Assembly: GCA_025456495.1 (NCBI GenBank)
Contig: JALOKO010000459.1
Span: forward strand, 1 to 5,894
Length of the DNA stretch: 5,894 nt
Direction: 5' to 3'
Source of the DNA: Bryobacterales bacterium
GTDB lineage: Bacteria > Acidobacteriota > Terriglobia > Bryobacterales > Bryobacteraceae
In this document: positions 1 to 5,759 of the stretch, in pieces
Position numbering within the stretch: the first letter of the stretch is position 1
How the letters are laid out: the number at the start of each line of letters is the position of its first letter
Notes under the pieces: model-generated
The model's input: only the letters and a program-made list of their open reading frames with translations
What the model was told of the DNA's origin: nothing
The model's database searches: none
Translations under genes and position numbers: made by a program

Positions 1-170
1 GCCCCCTGCCCGCCGCCAGCAAGGTGCGCGATTATGCCATGCGCCAGTGGAAACGCCTTCCCCCGGAGTATCATCACCTGGATCAACCGCGGAGTTTCCC
101 CGTCGAGCTCAGCACCGAACTCAGCACCCTGCAACGCACCGTTCGTGAGAGCCGTCGGGGCCTACAGTAG
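1..170 (+). CDS. pncB: Nicotinate phosphoribosyltransferase, C-terminal end (5' partial)
   Basis: Only the last 55 codons are present; the frame begins at base 3 and ends at TAG 168-170. The readable tail contains the stretches RDYAMRQWKRLPPEYHHL and YHHLDQPRSFPVELSTEL. This matches, from memory, the C-terminal pattern of the nicotinate phosphoribosyltransferase family: a basic helix, then 'LP-x-x-(Y/R)-x-x-L', a proline-containing turn, and 'PV-x-(L)-S-x-x-L-x-x-L'. The enzyme makes nicotinate mononucleotide from nicotinate and PRPP with ATP, in the cytoplasm, for NAD salvage. The nicotinamidase-like gene 36 bases downstream on the same strand makes the substrate of this enzyme, and that context is a large part of the call. 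No catalytic residue lies in the visible fragment, so the family assignment is an inference from a short tail plus neighbourhood. Confidence 0.62.
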   Translation, partial: PLPAASKVRDYAMRQWKRLPPEYHHLDQPRSFPVELSTELSTLQRTVRESRRGLQ

Positions 171-206
171 GACTGGAAACGCGCCGGAAGGGGCAGGCAA
201 ATACCC

Positions 207-794
207 ATGCAGCAGCTATTTCTTGATGTCGACACGCAGTTGGACTTCCTGTATCCAACAGGCGCCCTGTGTGTGCCGGGAGCCACCCAGATTCTGCCCC
301 ACTTGGCCGCGCTTCGCGATCATGCCCAACGGCAGGGCATCCCCGTGCTAAGCACCTGTGATGCGCATCTGGAAAATGACGAGGAGTTCAGTATCTACCG
401 CGCGCACTGCGTGGCGGGCACGCTGGGAGCAGGCAAAGCGCCGGAAACGGTCTTGCGCGAGTGCCGACGGCTGGCTCTGGGCCAACCCCTGGAAGCCAGC
501 TTCTCAGGCCAGGTGGTGATGGAAAAGCGCACCACCAACATGTTCGCTCAGCCGGCAATCGCCGAAGCGATCCGCGTGCTGGCCCCTCAGCGCGTTGTGG
601 TTTCCGGGGTGGTGACCGAAATCTGCGTCATGCACGCTGTTGAAGGTCTGTTGGAGCGCGGCATTCCCGTTACGGTGGTCACGGATGCTGTGTTTGCGCT
701 GGAAGAGAGCCGGTCGCGCGACCTGCTGAACCATTGGCGGGCGGCGGGCTGCCAGTTGCTGCGCACCGCGGACCTGGTCAATCATGCACCCTAG
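207..794 (+). CDS. pncA: Nicotinamidase-like cysteine hydrolase (isochorismatase superfamily)
   Basis: This 195-residue protein has the full isochorismatase-like fold signature. The catalytic triad is visible as Asp9 in DVDTQLDF, Lys107 in VMEKRTTNMF and Cys140 in GVVTEICVMHAV, where the G-V-V segment before it is the usual cis-peptide region. Metal-ligand positions known from nicotinamidases are mostly kept: Asp52 and His54 in CDAHLEND, and His67 in AHCVAGTLGA, which resembles the HCVQGTPGA block of PncA. The second His seen in some PncA proteins after D-x-H is replaced by acidic residues. The expected reaction is nicotinamide to nicotinate plus ammonia in the cytoplasm. The probable pncB end lies 36 bases upstream, so the two likely share a transcript. 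The ATG at 207 is preceded by a modest purine-rich site (GGAAGGGG at 186-193, CAGG at 194-197). The stop overlaps the convergent yjbQ stop in the CTAG at 791-794. Length is normal for the family. Another amidohydrolase of the same superfamily is possible, but the metal site favours nicotinamidase. Confidence 0.8.
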   Translation: MQQLFLDVDTQLDFLYPTGALCVPGATQILPHLAALRDHAQRQGIPVLSTCDAHLENDEEFSIYRAHCVAGTLGAGKAPETVLRECRRLALGQPLEASFSGQVVMEKRTTNMFAQPAIAEAIRVLAPQRVVVSGVVTEICVMHAVEGLLERGIPVTVVTDAVFALEESRSRDLLNHWRAAGCQLLRTADLVNHAP

Positions 795-1216
795 GCCAGT
801 TCTCCCAGGGTAGTGACCGTGACCTCGCGATCGCGCGGGCGATCATCGAAATCGCACAGCACAATCTGCTGCCAAGTCCCCAGTCGCAGTGAGCCATCCG
901 ATACCGGGAACACCTTCACCGTTCCCATCAACGCGCTACGGATATGCGCGTATCCGTTCTCGTCCCCCCACCGCGCGTTGTGCGCATAGAACTGGTTCGG
1001 CGGGGCAATCTGGTCCAACACCCGTCGCAGGTCCGACACCGCTCCCGGTTCATACTCCAGCGTCGTGATGCCCAGCGTTGACCCCTTGCATGACACGTTG
1101 GTAATGCCGAACTGCACGCCACTTTCGCGCACAATCTGCTCCACCAAATGGGTGATATCGATGATGTCGGTATTGCCTTGCGTGGACAGCCGGAACGAAG
1201 ATTGGTGGGCAATCAT
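791..1216 (-). CDS. yjbQ: YjbQ/UPF0047 family protein, variant lacking the HTT motif
   Basis: The 141-residue protein matches the YjbQ (UPF0047) family across its length. Visible landmarks are Asn85-Gly86 near ENGYAHIRSALMG (residues 86-98), then KVFPVSDGSLRLGTWQQIVL (101-120), and the end block CDFDDRPRDREVTV (121-134). Family members are small trimeric proteins; some have been reported to have weak thiamine-phosphate synthase activity, but the physiological role is unsettled. In the standard type the central motif is His-Thr-Thr-Ala-(A/G). Here the equivalent stretch is CKGSTLGITTLEYEPG (43-58), with no His. I recall a subfamily with a GST-A/G-x-TT-x-EYEPG motif in bacteria and archaea, and this protein fits that type. 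Start ATG 1214-1216 is the only good choice because an in-frame stop lies four codons upstream (1229-1231). No clear Shine-Dalgarno site is present. It is convergent with pncA and 251 bases downstream of DUF192. Confidence 0.85.
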   Translation of the reverse strand: MIAHQSSFRLSTQGNTDIIDITHLVEQIVRESGVQFGITNVSCKGSTLGITTLEYEPGAVSDLRRVLDQIAPPNQFYAHNARWGDENGYAHIRSALMGTVKVFPVSDGSLRLGTWQQIVLCDFDDRPRDREVTVTTLGELA

Positions 1217-1230
1217 GGGAATGAATATTC

Positions 1231-1236
1231 AGTATA
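1231..1236 (-). promoter_or_regulatory. Possible -10 element (TATACT) for yjbQ
   Basis: On the minus strand TATACT lies 14 bases before the yjbQ ATG. A start point about 7 bases downstream would leave an almost leaderless mRNA, which fits the absence of a ribosome binding site. No good -35 hexamer is found at 16-18 bases spacing, so this is a weak candidate only. It sits at the edge of the tandem repeat array. Confidence 0.2.
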
Positions 1237-1321
1237 CCGGGATCCGTTGCCCTTCGATGCGACACAGCTCCCCCTCGATACGGCACTGGCGCCCCTTGGA
1301 TACCGCACTGGCGCCCTTGGA
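1235..1321 (-). repeat. Tandem repeat array, four degenerate 21-23 base units
   Basis: Read on the minus strand, four units follow one another without spacers: 1321-1301 (21 bases), 1300-1279 (22), 1278-1258 (21) and 1257-1235 (23). Each starts TCCAAGGG, TCGAGGGG or TCGAAGGG and ends GTA or GCA. The first two units are nearly identical, differing by one substitution and one inserted G in the shared core GGGCGCCAGTGC. The third and fourth are clearly related but diverged. The array occupies the left half of the 251-base gap between yjbQ and the DUF192 gene (1217-1467). Unit length is not a constant multiple of three, which argues against a protein repeat. A 6-bp inverted repeat, CTGGCG 1308-1313 with CGCCAG 1324-1329, overlaps the array edge. 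Function is unknown. Confidence 0.8.
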
Positions 1322-1413
1322 TCCGCCAGAACCGCGCCGCGTCGGCCAGGTAAGCATCCGGTAGCCCAAGGGAGGCTTTGCTCAGTCACCCGGCTTGGCG
1401 GACGTCGCGGCGC

Positions 1414-1457
1414 CGCATGCGTGGCCCTGTAAGGCCGTATGCGTGGCCCTGTAAAGC
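1414..1457 (+). repeat. Two-copy 22-base tandem repeat
   Basis: Units 1414-1435 and 1436-1457 are adjacent and match at 20 of 22 positions; both contain ATGCGTGGCCCTGTAA. The mismatches are C/T at position 3 and G/A at position 20. The pair begins 11 bases downstream of the DUF192 stop codon. Each unit has a short GGCC-containing self-complementary element, but no long stem. The sequence is not obviously related to the other array in the same gap. Between the arrays (1322-1413) I see no gene, promoter or convincing terminator. Confidence 0.85.
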
Positions 1458-1467
1458 CCTGCGTCGG

Positions 1468-1872
1468 CTAAGGCAAGCGGTGCATTTCCAGAATGTCCCC
1501 CGGTTCCGTACCCGTGGCCTTTGCCGTTCCAGCAGCCAACTCCAGGGCATACTCGGCGGAGAAACAAAACCCGATGCGGTTCCGCGGCATGGCATGCAGC
1601 ACCTTCCGCACGCGACGCTTACGGTCAATAAACACCACGTCAATGGTGAACTGCATGCCAAAGGTATGGATGGCTTCGCAGGGGCTAATCAGCAGGCCCT
1701 CGCCTTCGGCCAGTCCGCTGCGCTTCAGCAGGCCTTCGCGGCGACTCTTGCTATCGCCAGCCAGCAGCGCGTGCGTGGAGAGATCCACCTCCCGCGTCGC
1801 GTTGTAGATCCGGTATGTGCGATTGGCTGAGGAAGTTGAGGACGCCATGGTGGTTCTCGCAAATTGGCTCAC
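1468..1872 (-). CDS. DUF192 family protein
   Basis: This 134-residue protein carries the DUF192 core: RIYNATREVDL (22-32), a G-L-L-K-R-SGL segment near 47-53, the signature GEGLLISPCEAIHTFGMQF (57-75) leading into IDVVFIDR, and the end ALELAAGTAKATGTEPGDIL. The family is a small all-beta domain of unknown function, often exported in Gram-negatives; here I see no signal peptide. The start is uncertain. The longest form begins with GTG at 1870-1872, while the ATG at 1846-1848 gives a 126-residue protein that still holds the whole domain; neither has a strong ribosome binding site. It lies 39 bases downstream of the prepilin peptidase gene on the same strand, so it is probably co-transcribed with the pilus-type genes. 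From general knowledge DUF192 genes recur beside Tad/Flp loci, but the reason is not known. Confidence 0.88.
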   Translation of the reverse strand: MSQFARTTMASSTSSANRTYRIYNATREVDLSTHALLAGDSKSRREGLLKRSGLAEGEGLLISPCEAIHTFGMQFTIDVVFIDRKRRVRKVLHAMPRNRIGFCFSAEYALELAAGTAKATGTEPGDILEMHRLP

Positions 1873-1911
1873 CTGATCTCGATTCGGAAACGCCGGTCCG
1901 GTGTACTCTGC

Positions 1912-2484
1912 CTACAACCGCACCAGCCGGAATCCAAACTGCACCCAGGCAATATACAGAAACAGCCAGGCAATGGCGATGACGGCGCCATGGGGAAGGC
2001 TGATGCTTTTGGGACTGCGAATGTCCAGGGTGGGGTCCGTGGCGAATGGTGCTCGAAAATAGGCCAACTGACGCAGAATCTGCACACTCTTGGAGAGCGT
2101 ATTGCGAAACTCTCCCTTCGCCGCGGTGAACAGCACGGCCACCAGTCCGCCTAGAAGCGATGCTGCAAAAAACAAATGCAGCCACATCAGGGGACCCAGA
2201 AAAGTAGCCACTGCCGCCATTAGTTTGGCGTCCCCTGCGCCCATGGCCCGCAATGCGTACAGCGGGAAGTAGATCAGCAGGGCCAACAGCATGGCTCCGA
2301 AGGCATAGCCCAACCCGGAGAGCCCGTCAAACACATAGGCCAGCAGCAGCCCGACGGGCACTGCGCTTAATGTCAACCAATTCGGAATCTTGCGGCTGCG
2401 TAGGTCCGTGGCGGCGCCAATCAGAATGATCAGGGGGCCTTTCCTGAAGAAACAGAAGCGAGTGGGAGGCTCGCTAGCGGGCAA
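1912..2484 (-). CDS. tadV: Prepilin peptidase, Tad/CpaA type (peptidase family A24)
   Basis: This is a polytopic inner-membrane aspartic peptidase that cleaves the leader of type IV/Flp-type prepilins. The two catalytic aspartates are visible: Asp27 in GAATDLRSRKIPNWLT and Asp85 in RAMGAGDAKLMAAV, the G-x-G-D motif. Hydrophobic segments lie near 18-25, 42-52, 57-78, 89-120 and 165-181, the last being SLPHGAVIAIAWL. It lacks the N-terminal methyltransferase and zinc-finger part of PilD, as usual for the short TadV/CpaA form. At 190 residues the length is normal to slightly long. The start is doubtful. TTG 2482-2484 is the first initiator after an in-frame TGA four codons upstream, but it gives an unusually polar N-terminus (ASEPPTRFCFFRKG) and a very short first membrane segment. 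A strong AGGAAAGG lies at 2438-2445, just before a CTG (2431-2433) that would start the protein at IILIGAATD. The gene follows the TonB-like gene by 21 bases. Confidence 0.88.
   Translation of the reverse strand: MPASEPPTRFCFFRKGPLIILIGAATDLRSRKIPNWLTLSAVPVGLLLAYVFDGLSGLGYAFGAMLLALLIYFPLYALRAMGAGDAKLMAAVATFLGPLMWLHLFFAASLLGGLVAVLFTAAKGEFRNTLSKSVQILRQLAYFRAPFATDPTLDIRSPKSISLPHGAVIAIAWLFLYIAWVQFGFRLVRL
2438..2445 (-). promoter_or_regulatory. Shine-Dalgarno-like AGGAAAGG inside the annotated tadV 5' end
   Basis: On the minus strand AGGAAAGG is the best ribosome-binding match around this gene. It is followed by four C residues and a CTG codon in the tadV frame. Initiation at CTG would be rare, so the site may instead be coincidence or a mark of an N-terminal frameshift. 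Confidence 0.3.
2457..2475 (-). other. Small inverted repeat at the 5' end of tadV
   Basis: AGCGAG and CTCGCT form a 6-bp stem around a 7-base loop. On the minus strand it is followed by the pyrimidine tract TCTGTTTCTTC and then by the AGGAAAGG site. It could be a weak terminator or a translational control hairpin, but its stem is short and chance is a fair explanation. Confidence 0.3.
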
Positions 2485-2505
2485 CGTGTCGCGTCACCGG
2501 ATATC

Positions 2506-4236
2506 TTATATCGCCACGGGGGGAATGAGCAGCAGCACCTCAACTTGAACGGGCTTGCCATCGCGGGCCGCCGGGCGGAACCTCCACTTGCTCAAGGTCG
2601 GCTTCAGCATCGGCAGCAAACTGCGGAAGCGAGACCCAATCACCGTCAGTTGGGCAAACTCGCCCTCGGCGTTGATGTATCCGTGCAGCATCACGTAGGT
2701 GGCCTTCGGCATGACCGGTGATGGCGGCCGCACCGTGATTGCGGGGAAGGGAGCCGATAGCGGTGCGGAATCCTCCATCACGAACACGCCCGAGGTGGCG
2801 GCATCCTTCATCGTTGCCACTCCGTTGTGCTCGCAGTACTGCAGAATCCATTCCTTCGACGAACCCACCTGGATGTACACCGTCTCAATGCGGTCCCCAC
2901 GCAGCACGCCCTTGGCCCCCGCGAAGACATCGCCCAGCGAGGTCTGCGTGACAACCAGATCAAAGTTCCCATCTTCTGCGTGAATGATGGTGCGGGACCT
3001 TTCGGGCTCAGCCAGGTCCATCGCGGCCAGCAGGTCAGCCAGCGTGCTCTTGGCCCCGGCGTCATCACCACCCTGGCTGCCGCGGCCCACGCCATCGCCG
3101 ACACCCGCGCCAAAGCCGCCGGTTCCGCCGCCGGAGCCCCCGTAGCGTCCAGGCAGGTAGCGGTTCGGCTGCATCCCGGATACCGTCACGTTTCCGATGG
3201 CGTAAATGGCGCCGCCAGTGGTGCCGTCATCCACGATGATCGAGTTCAACTGGCTGGAGGGAAGCATCTCCACCATTCGCGCCAGCCCGTCCGGCCGTGT
3301 GGCGGTCATGAGGCGGATCCCCTCATCGCCCTCGTCCCCGGTGCCGGTGGATCCGCGCAGCTCCGCCGTCCGTCGCACTCCTTCGGTGTCCACCGCAGAA
3401 GGCTTCTCGATGGCGTCCTTAGGCTGCGATGCCTTCAGGCTGGCGAGATCCAACGTAAGTTTGGGCCGGAAGTCCAGCGCCTTGGCACGCATCGCCAGCA
3501 ACGCCTCAGACGTGTCCGGAACCGGTGGTGTGGGGCGCTTGACGGCTGTCGCCACCACAGACTCCGGGCTCTGGTTCGGCTTGTTCTGGTCGCTCCACAA
3601 GAGAATCGGCGGCAGTTCCGGCTGCCGTACCTGCGCTTGCAGGTCCGCGATGACGGTGGGGTCTGGTCGGCCGGCGTCCCGCTGCGGTTCGGGCTTCTTC
3701 AGCGAGGGCTTGGGCGCTTCCACGCCCTTGTTGGCCAATTGCGCGCGGGAATCACTGCCCGCGTTGGGACGCTCCCGTTTGCCCCTGCCCTCTGTCTCCT
3801 TCGCCACTTCGCTCTCGCCATTGGACTTCGGAAGCACAATCCGCGTTGGCACCTTCACCAGAATCGGAGTGATCAACGGCGCCCGCATGCGTGCCGTGGT
3901 GGGTTGCAAGGTAGCAATCAGGTCAAAGAATGGGATCAGCATCAAGGCGCCCGCAACGTGCAGCGCCACGCTGCCGATGAAGCTCAGCGACAGTCTGCCG
4001 GTATCCCGATGCGTTTCCTCGGTGAGGGGGTCGTCGAAGCGGCGCCGGTACTGGTCCCACAGATCGCGTCCGCCGTTGTGATGGGTGATGACGCAGAAGG
4101 TGTACAGGGCAAGCGGAAAGACGTATTCAACAAAAGGGTCGTGCTTCGGAATCAGCGCGCGCCGAAACAGAAAATCGGAAGGCGGCGCTTCCGCCGCCTT
4201 CCTTGGTTCGGGACTCAACCTAAGTCGTATCTGCAT
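2506..4236 (-). CDS. TonB-like energy transducer with long N-terminal extension and glycine-rich linker
   Basis: This 576-residue protein has a single clear membrane helix, about residues 82-104 (SLSFIGSVALHVAGALMLIP), preceded by about 80 residues that are partly hydrophobic near 34-50. Residues 110-260 are proline-, lysine- and charge-rich, like the periplasmic spacer of TonB. Residues 364-391 are very glycine-rich. A compact region at 395-485 includes FDLVVTQTSLGDVFAG and YIQVGSSKEWILQYC and looks like a folded domain that I cannot name. The end (about 511-573) fits the TonB C-terminal domain: YVMLHGYINAEGEF, then LKPTLSKWRFRPAARDGKPV. TonB proteins carry proton-motive energy from ExbB-ExbD to outer-membrane receptors; no exbB/exbD is in this window. 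The start ATG 4234-4236 has no Shine-Dalgarno site, and a terminator-like hairpin lies inside codons 12-20. No in-frame ATG, GTG or TTG follows before residue 90. It sits between the vWA gene (41-base gap) and tadV (21-base gap). Confidence 0.75.
   Translation of the reverse strand: MQIRLRLSPEPRKAAEAPPSDFLFRRALIPKHDPFVEYVFPLALYTFCVITHHNGGRDLWDQYRRRFDDPLTEETHRDTGRLSLSFIGSVALHVAGALMLIPFFDLIATLQPTTARMRAPLITPILVKVPTRIVLPKSNGESEVAKETEGRGKRERPNAGSDSRAQLANKGVEAPKPSLKKPEPQRDAGRPDPTVIADLQAQVRQPELPPILLWSDQNKPNQSPESVVATAVKRPTPPVPDTSEALLAMRAKALDFRPKLTLDLASLKASQPKDAIEKPSAVDTEGVRRTAELRGSTGTGDEGDEGIRLMTATRPDGLARMVEMLPSSQLNSIIVDDGTTGGAIYAIGNVTVSGMQPNRYLPGRYGGSGGGTGGFGAGVGDGVGRGSQGGDDAGAKSTLADLLAAMDLAEPERSRTIIHAEDGNFDLVVTQTSLGDVFAGAKGVLRGDRIETVYIQVGSSKEWILQYCEHNGVATMKDAATSGVFVMEDSAPLSAPFPAITVRPPSPVMPKATYVMLHGYINAEGEFAQLTVIGSRFRSLLPMLKPTLSKWRFRPAARDGKPVQVEVLLLIPPVAI
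4177..4202 (-). terminator. Perfect 11-bp hairpin with terminator-like U tract
   Basis: The arms GGAAGGCGGCG and CGCCGCCTTCC are perfectly complementary with a four-base loop (GAAG on the minus strand). On the minus strand the stem is preceded by AACCAA and followed by GATTTTCTGTTT, the layout of an intrinsic terminator. It lies 76 bases beyond the vWA stop codon, but inside the apparent 5' end of the TonB-like gene (residues about 12-20). It could end or attenuate transcription after the vWA gene, or be a translational control structure. The U tract is interrupted, so strength is uncertain. Confidence 0.45.
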
Positions 4237-4277
4237 TCGGAAAACTACCCGACTGACCCAGAGTACATCGCGCCCAG

Positions 4278-5759
4278 CTACAAAGCCAGACGAATGATTT
4301 CGCCCGCCACGCGCTGGAACGCTTCCTGCAAGCCGCTTTCCTGGTCAGCAACCTGTACGAAGATATACATGCCCTGGGCCTGATCTTCGTTGTAGGTTAC
4401 GCTATCGTGCGTGTTGGCCAGCTTCTTCATGAAGCCGTGGTCCGGGGGTTCCGCCGCGCTCTCGTTTCCAAGACCAATGCAGTAGATCACCGGACGAAGG
4501 GCGGCATTGGCGCGGATGCGGCGCGCTTGGTCGATAGCCGTATTCATCGATCCCTGGTTGAGATGGAAGGGGCTGTCGATCTTCGTCAGGTCCACGGGGA
4601 CTGCGCCCGAAAAGCTCTGGTCAACACGGTTACCGAAGAAATCCACAAACGGCATGCGCGCCACATCGTCTCTCATCTTGGCCGCTGCCCCGGACATGAG
4701 GCACCCATCCAGATTGCTGATCTGCGTCTGGTTGGCGTTCTTGTGGTTCGTGTGCTGCCAACTGAAAATTCCATTCGTGGGGCCGGTGGGCTTACCGCCG
4801 CCGCCCTGCGCCAGGAAGCCGATCTTGTCGTCCATCTTGTCCGTGCAGGTGGAGGCCGCCTTCAATAGATCCGGATTGCTATCGTAGCCGGTATTGTTAA
4901 AGTTGCCCACCAATCCGTTGGGCAAGCCGTCCGTGAAGAAGACGATCACGTTCAACGCGCCCGGTTCGTTCAATCCAAGCAGCATATCGTAACCCTGGTT
5001 CAACGCGGCGGTCGTTCCGGTGTTGCCTCCAATGGCCACCTCGTCAATCAACTTCGACATGTTCGGGCTGGTGCTCTTGAAAAAGAACGTGGGCTCCATG
5101 GTTCGATGCACCGCGCCATGGAAGACCACCAGGCCCAACCGGTCTCGTCCGTTAGAGAACTTGTCCACGAAGGACTTCGCGCCATTCTTCATAAAGGGCG
5201 CTGAGCCGGTTGTATTGATGGAAGAAGAGCGGTCCAGAACCAGAATGATGTTGGAGTCCCGCCGCGTGGCCTGCCCCATCACGCCAACGTCCGCATAGTG
5301 CTCGCCAATCACCGGCAGAAAGTACAGGGGCGCGGTTCGGACGGCGTTCACCGTCACCGTACGCATCCGATCACCCGATTCCGTGATCACCACAACCGGG
5401 TCGTCACCCGTGGTCTTCCAGTCTCCGGTAGGGAAGTTCGCGTAGAAATAACGCAAGGCCGTTTCCCGCGCCGAACTCTCCTGCGCAGCCAACGTGAGGC
5501 CGCGATTCAAGGAGCGGGCCGCAGAAAGGCACGCGCTGTCCACGGCAATGGACAATCGGGTCTTGATGACAAACGCCACCCCGGAGTCAATCGCCAATCC
5601 CACCAACGGGATCAGGAACATCATGGTGACGGCGCCCCACACAAAGGCCATCCCCTTCTCTTTGGGCCGCTCCCGACGACGGTTGTGTCCCGCAATCGCC
5701 TGCCCACCCATCCTTGGGGAACCGGAAACTGCTCCGGGAGTGTCTAGAAAATCGCCCAT
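4278..5759 (-). CDS. TadG-like membrane-anchored von Willebrand factor A protein
   Basis: This 493-residue protein starts with about 35 polar residues, then a TadE/TadG-type prepilin-like region: a basic stretch RRRERPKEKG (27-36) followed by the membrane helix MAFVWGAVTMMFLIPLVGLA (37-56) and IDSG. This corresponds to the Flp pilus-assembly TadE/G-like N-terminus. The +5 Glu of true type IV pilins is absent (Trp41), so cleavage is unsure. A vWA domain follows from about residue 169 with an intact metal-ion site: Asp176, Ser178 and Ser180 in LVLDRSSSI, a Thr in GGNTGTTAAL (244-253), and Asp277 in FFTDGLPN. A long insertion of about 140 residues (281-420) holds Cys305 and Cys353, which could form a disulfide. 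The bulk should face the periplasm or surface, with a role in pilus assembly or adhesion. The start ATG is supported by AGAGGTG five bases upstream. It overlaps the preceding gene by 16 bases. Confidence 0.85.
   Translation of the reverse strand: MGDFLDTPGAVSGSPRMGGQAIAGHNRRRERPKEKGMAFVWGAVTMMFLIPLVGLAIDSGVAFVIKTRLSIAVDSACLSAARSLNRGLTLAAQESSARETALRYFYANFPTGDWKTTGDDPVVVITESGDRMRTVTVNAVRTAPLYFLPVIGEHYADVGVMGQATRRDSNIILVLDRSSSINTTGSAPFMKNGAKSFVDKFSNGRDRLGLVVFHGAVHRTMEPTFFFKSTSPNMSKLIDEVAIGGNTGTTAALNQGYDMLLGLNEPGALNVIVFFTDGLPNGLVGNFNNTGYDSNPDLLKAASTCTDKMDDKIGFLAQGGGGKPTGPTNGIFSWQHTNHKNANQTQISNLDGCLMSGAAAKMRDDVARMPFVDFFGNRVDQSFSGAVPVDLTKIDSPFHLNQGSMNTAIDQARRIRANAALRPVIYCIGLGNESAAEPPDHGFMKKLANTHDSVTYNEDQAQGMYIFVQVADQESGLQEAFQRVAGEIIRLAL

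Noticed and set aside
34..351. A 105-codon + strand open frame across the pncB end and pncA start.
   Set aside because: It is out of frame with two better-supported genes and has no recognisable content.
822..858. GCGATCGC-like palindromes near the yjbQ 3' end, considered as a bidirectional terminator.
   Set aside because: They lie inside yjbQ coding sequence with no T-rich tract, and fit ordinary GC-rich codons.
1308..1329. CTGGCG / CGCCAG inverted repeat considered as a terminator.
   Set aside because: The stem is only 6 bp with a 10-base loop and no U tract; it arises from the repeat unit sequence.
1229..1357. A 42-residue minus-strand open frame through the tandem array, with CRIEGELCRIEG, ending 12 bases before yjbQ.
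   Set aside because: It has no ribosome binding site, and the repeated residues follow from a DNA repeat of varying unit length rather than a protein repeat. I could not support it as a gene.
1378..1830. A 150-codon + strand open frame across the repeat pair and opposite DUF192.
   Set aside because: It is antisense to the clear DUF192 signature and shows no family pattern.
3206..4081. A 291-codon + strand open frame within the same region.
   Set aside because: Another antisense shadow; composition is dominated by Ser, Arg and Ala, and no family motif is visible.
2827..4383. A 518-codon open frame on the + strand opposite the TonB-like gene.
   Set aside because: It is antisense to a gene with a recognisable membrane helix and TonB-like end, its product is rich in Arg, His and Gln with no domain pattern, and such long shadows are common in GC-rich DNA.
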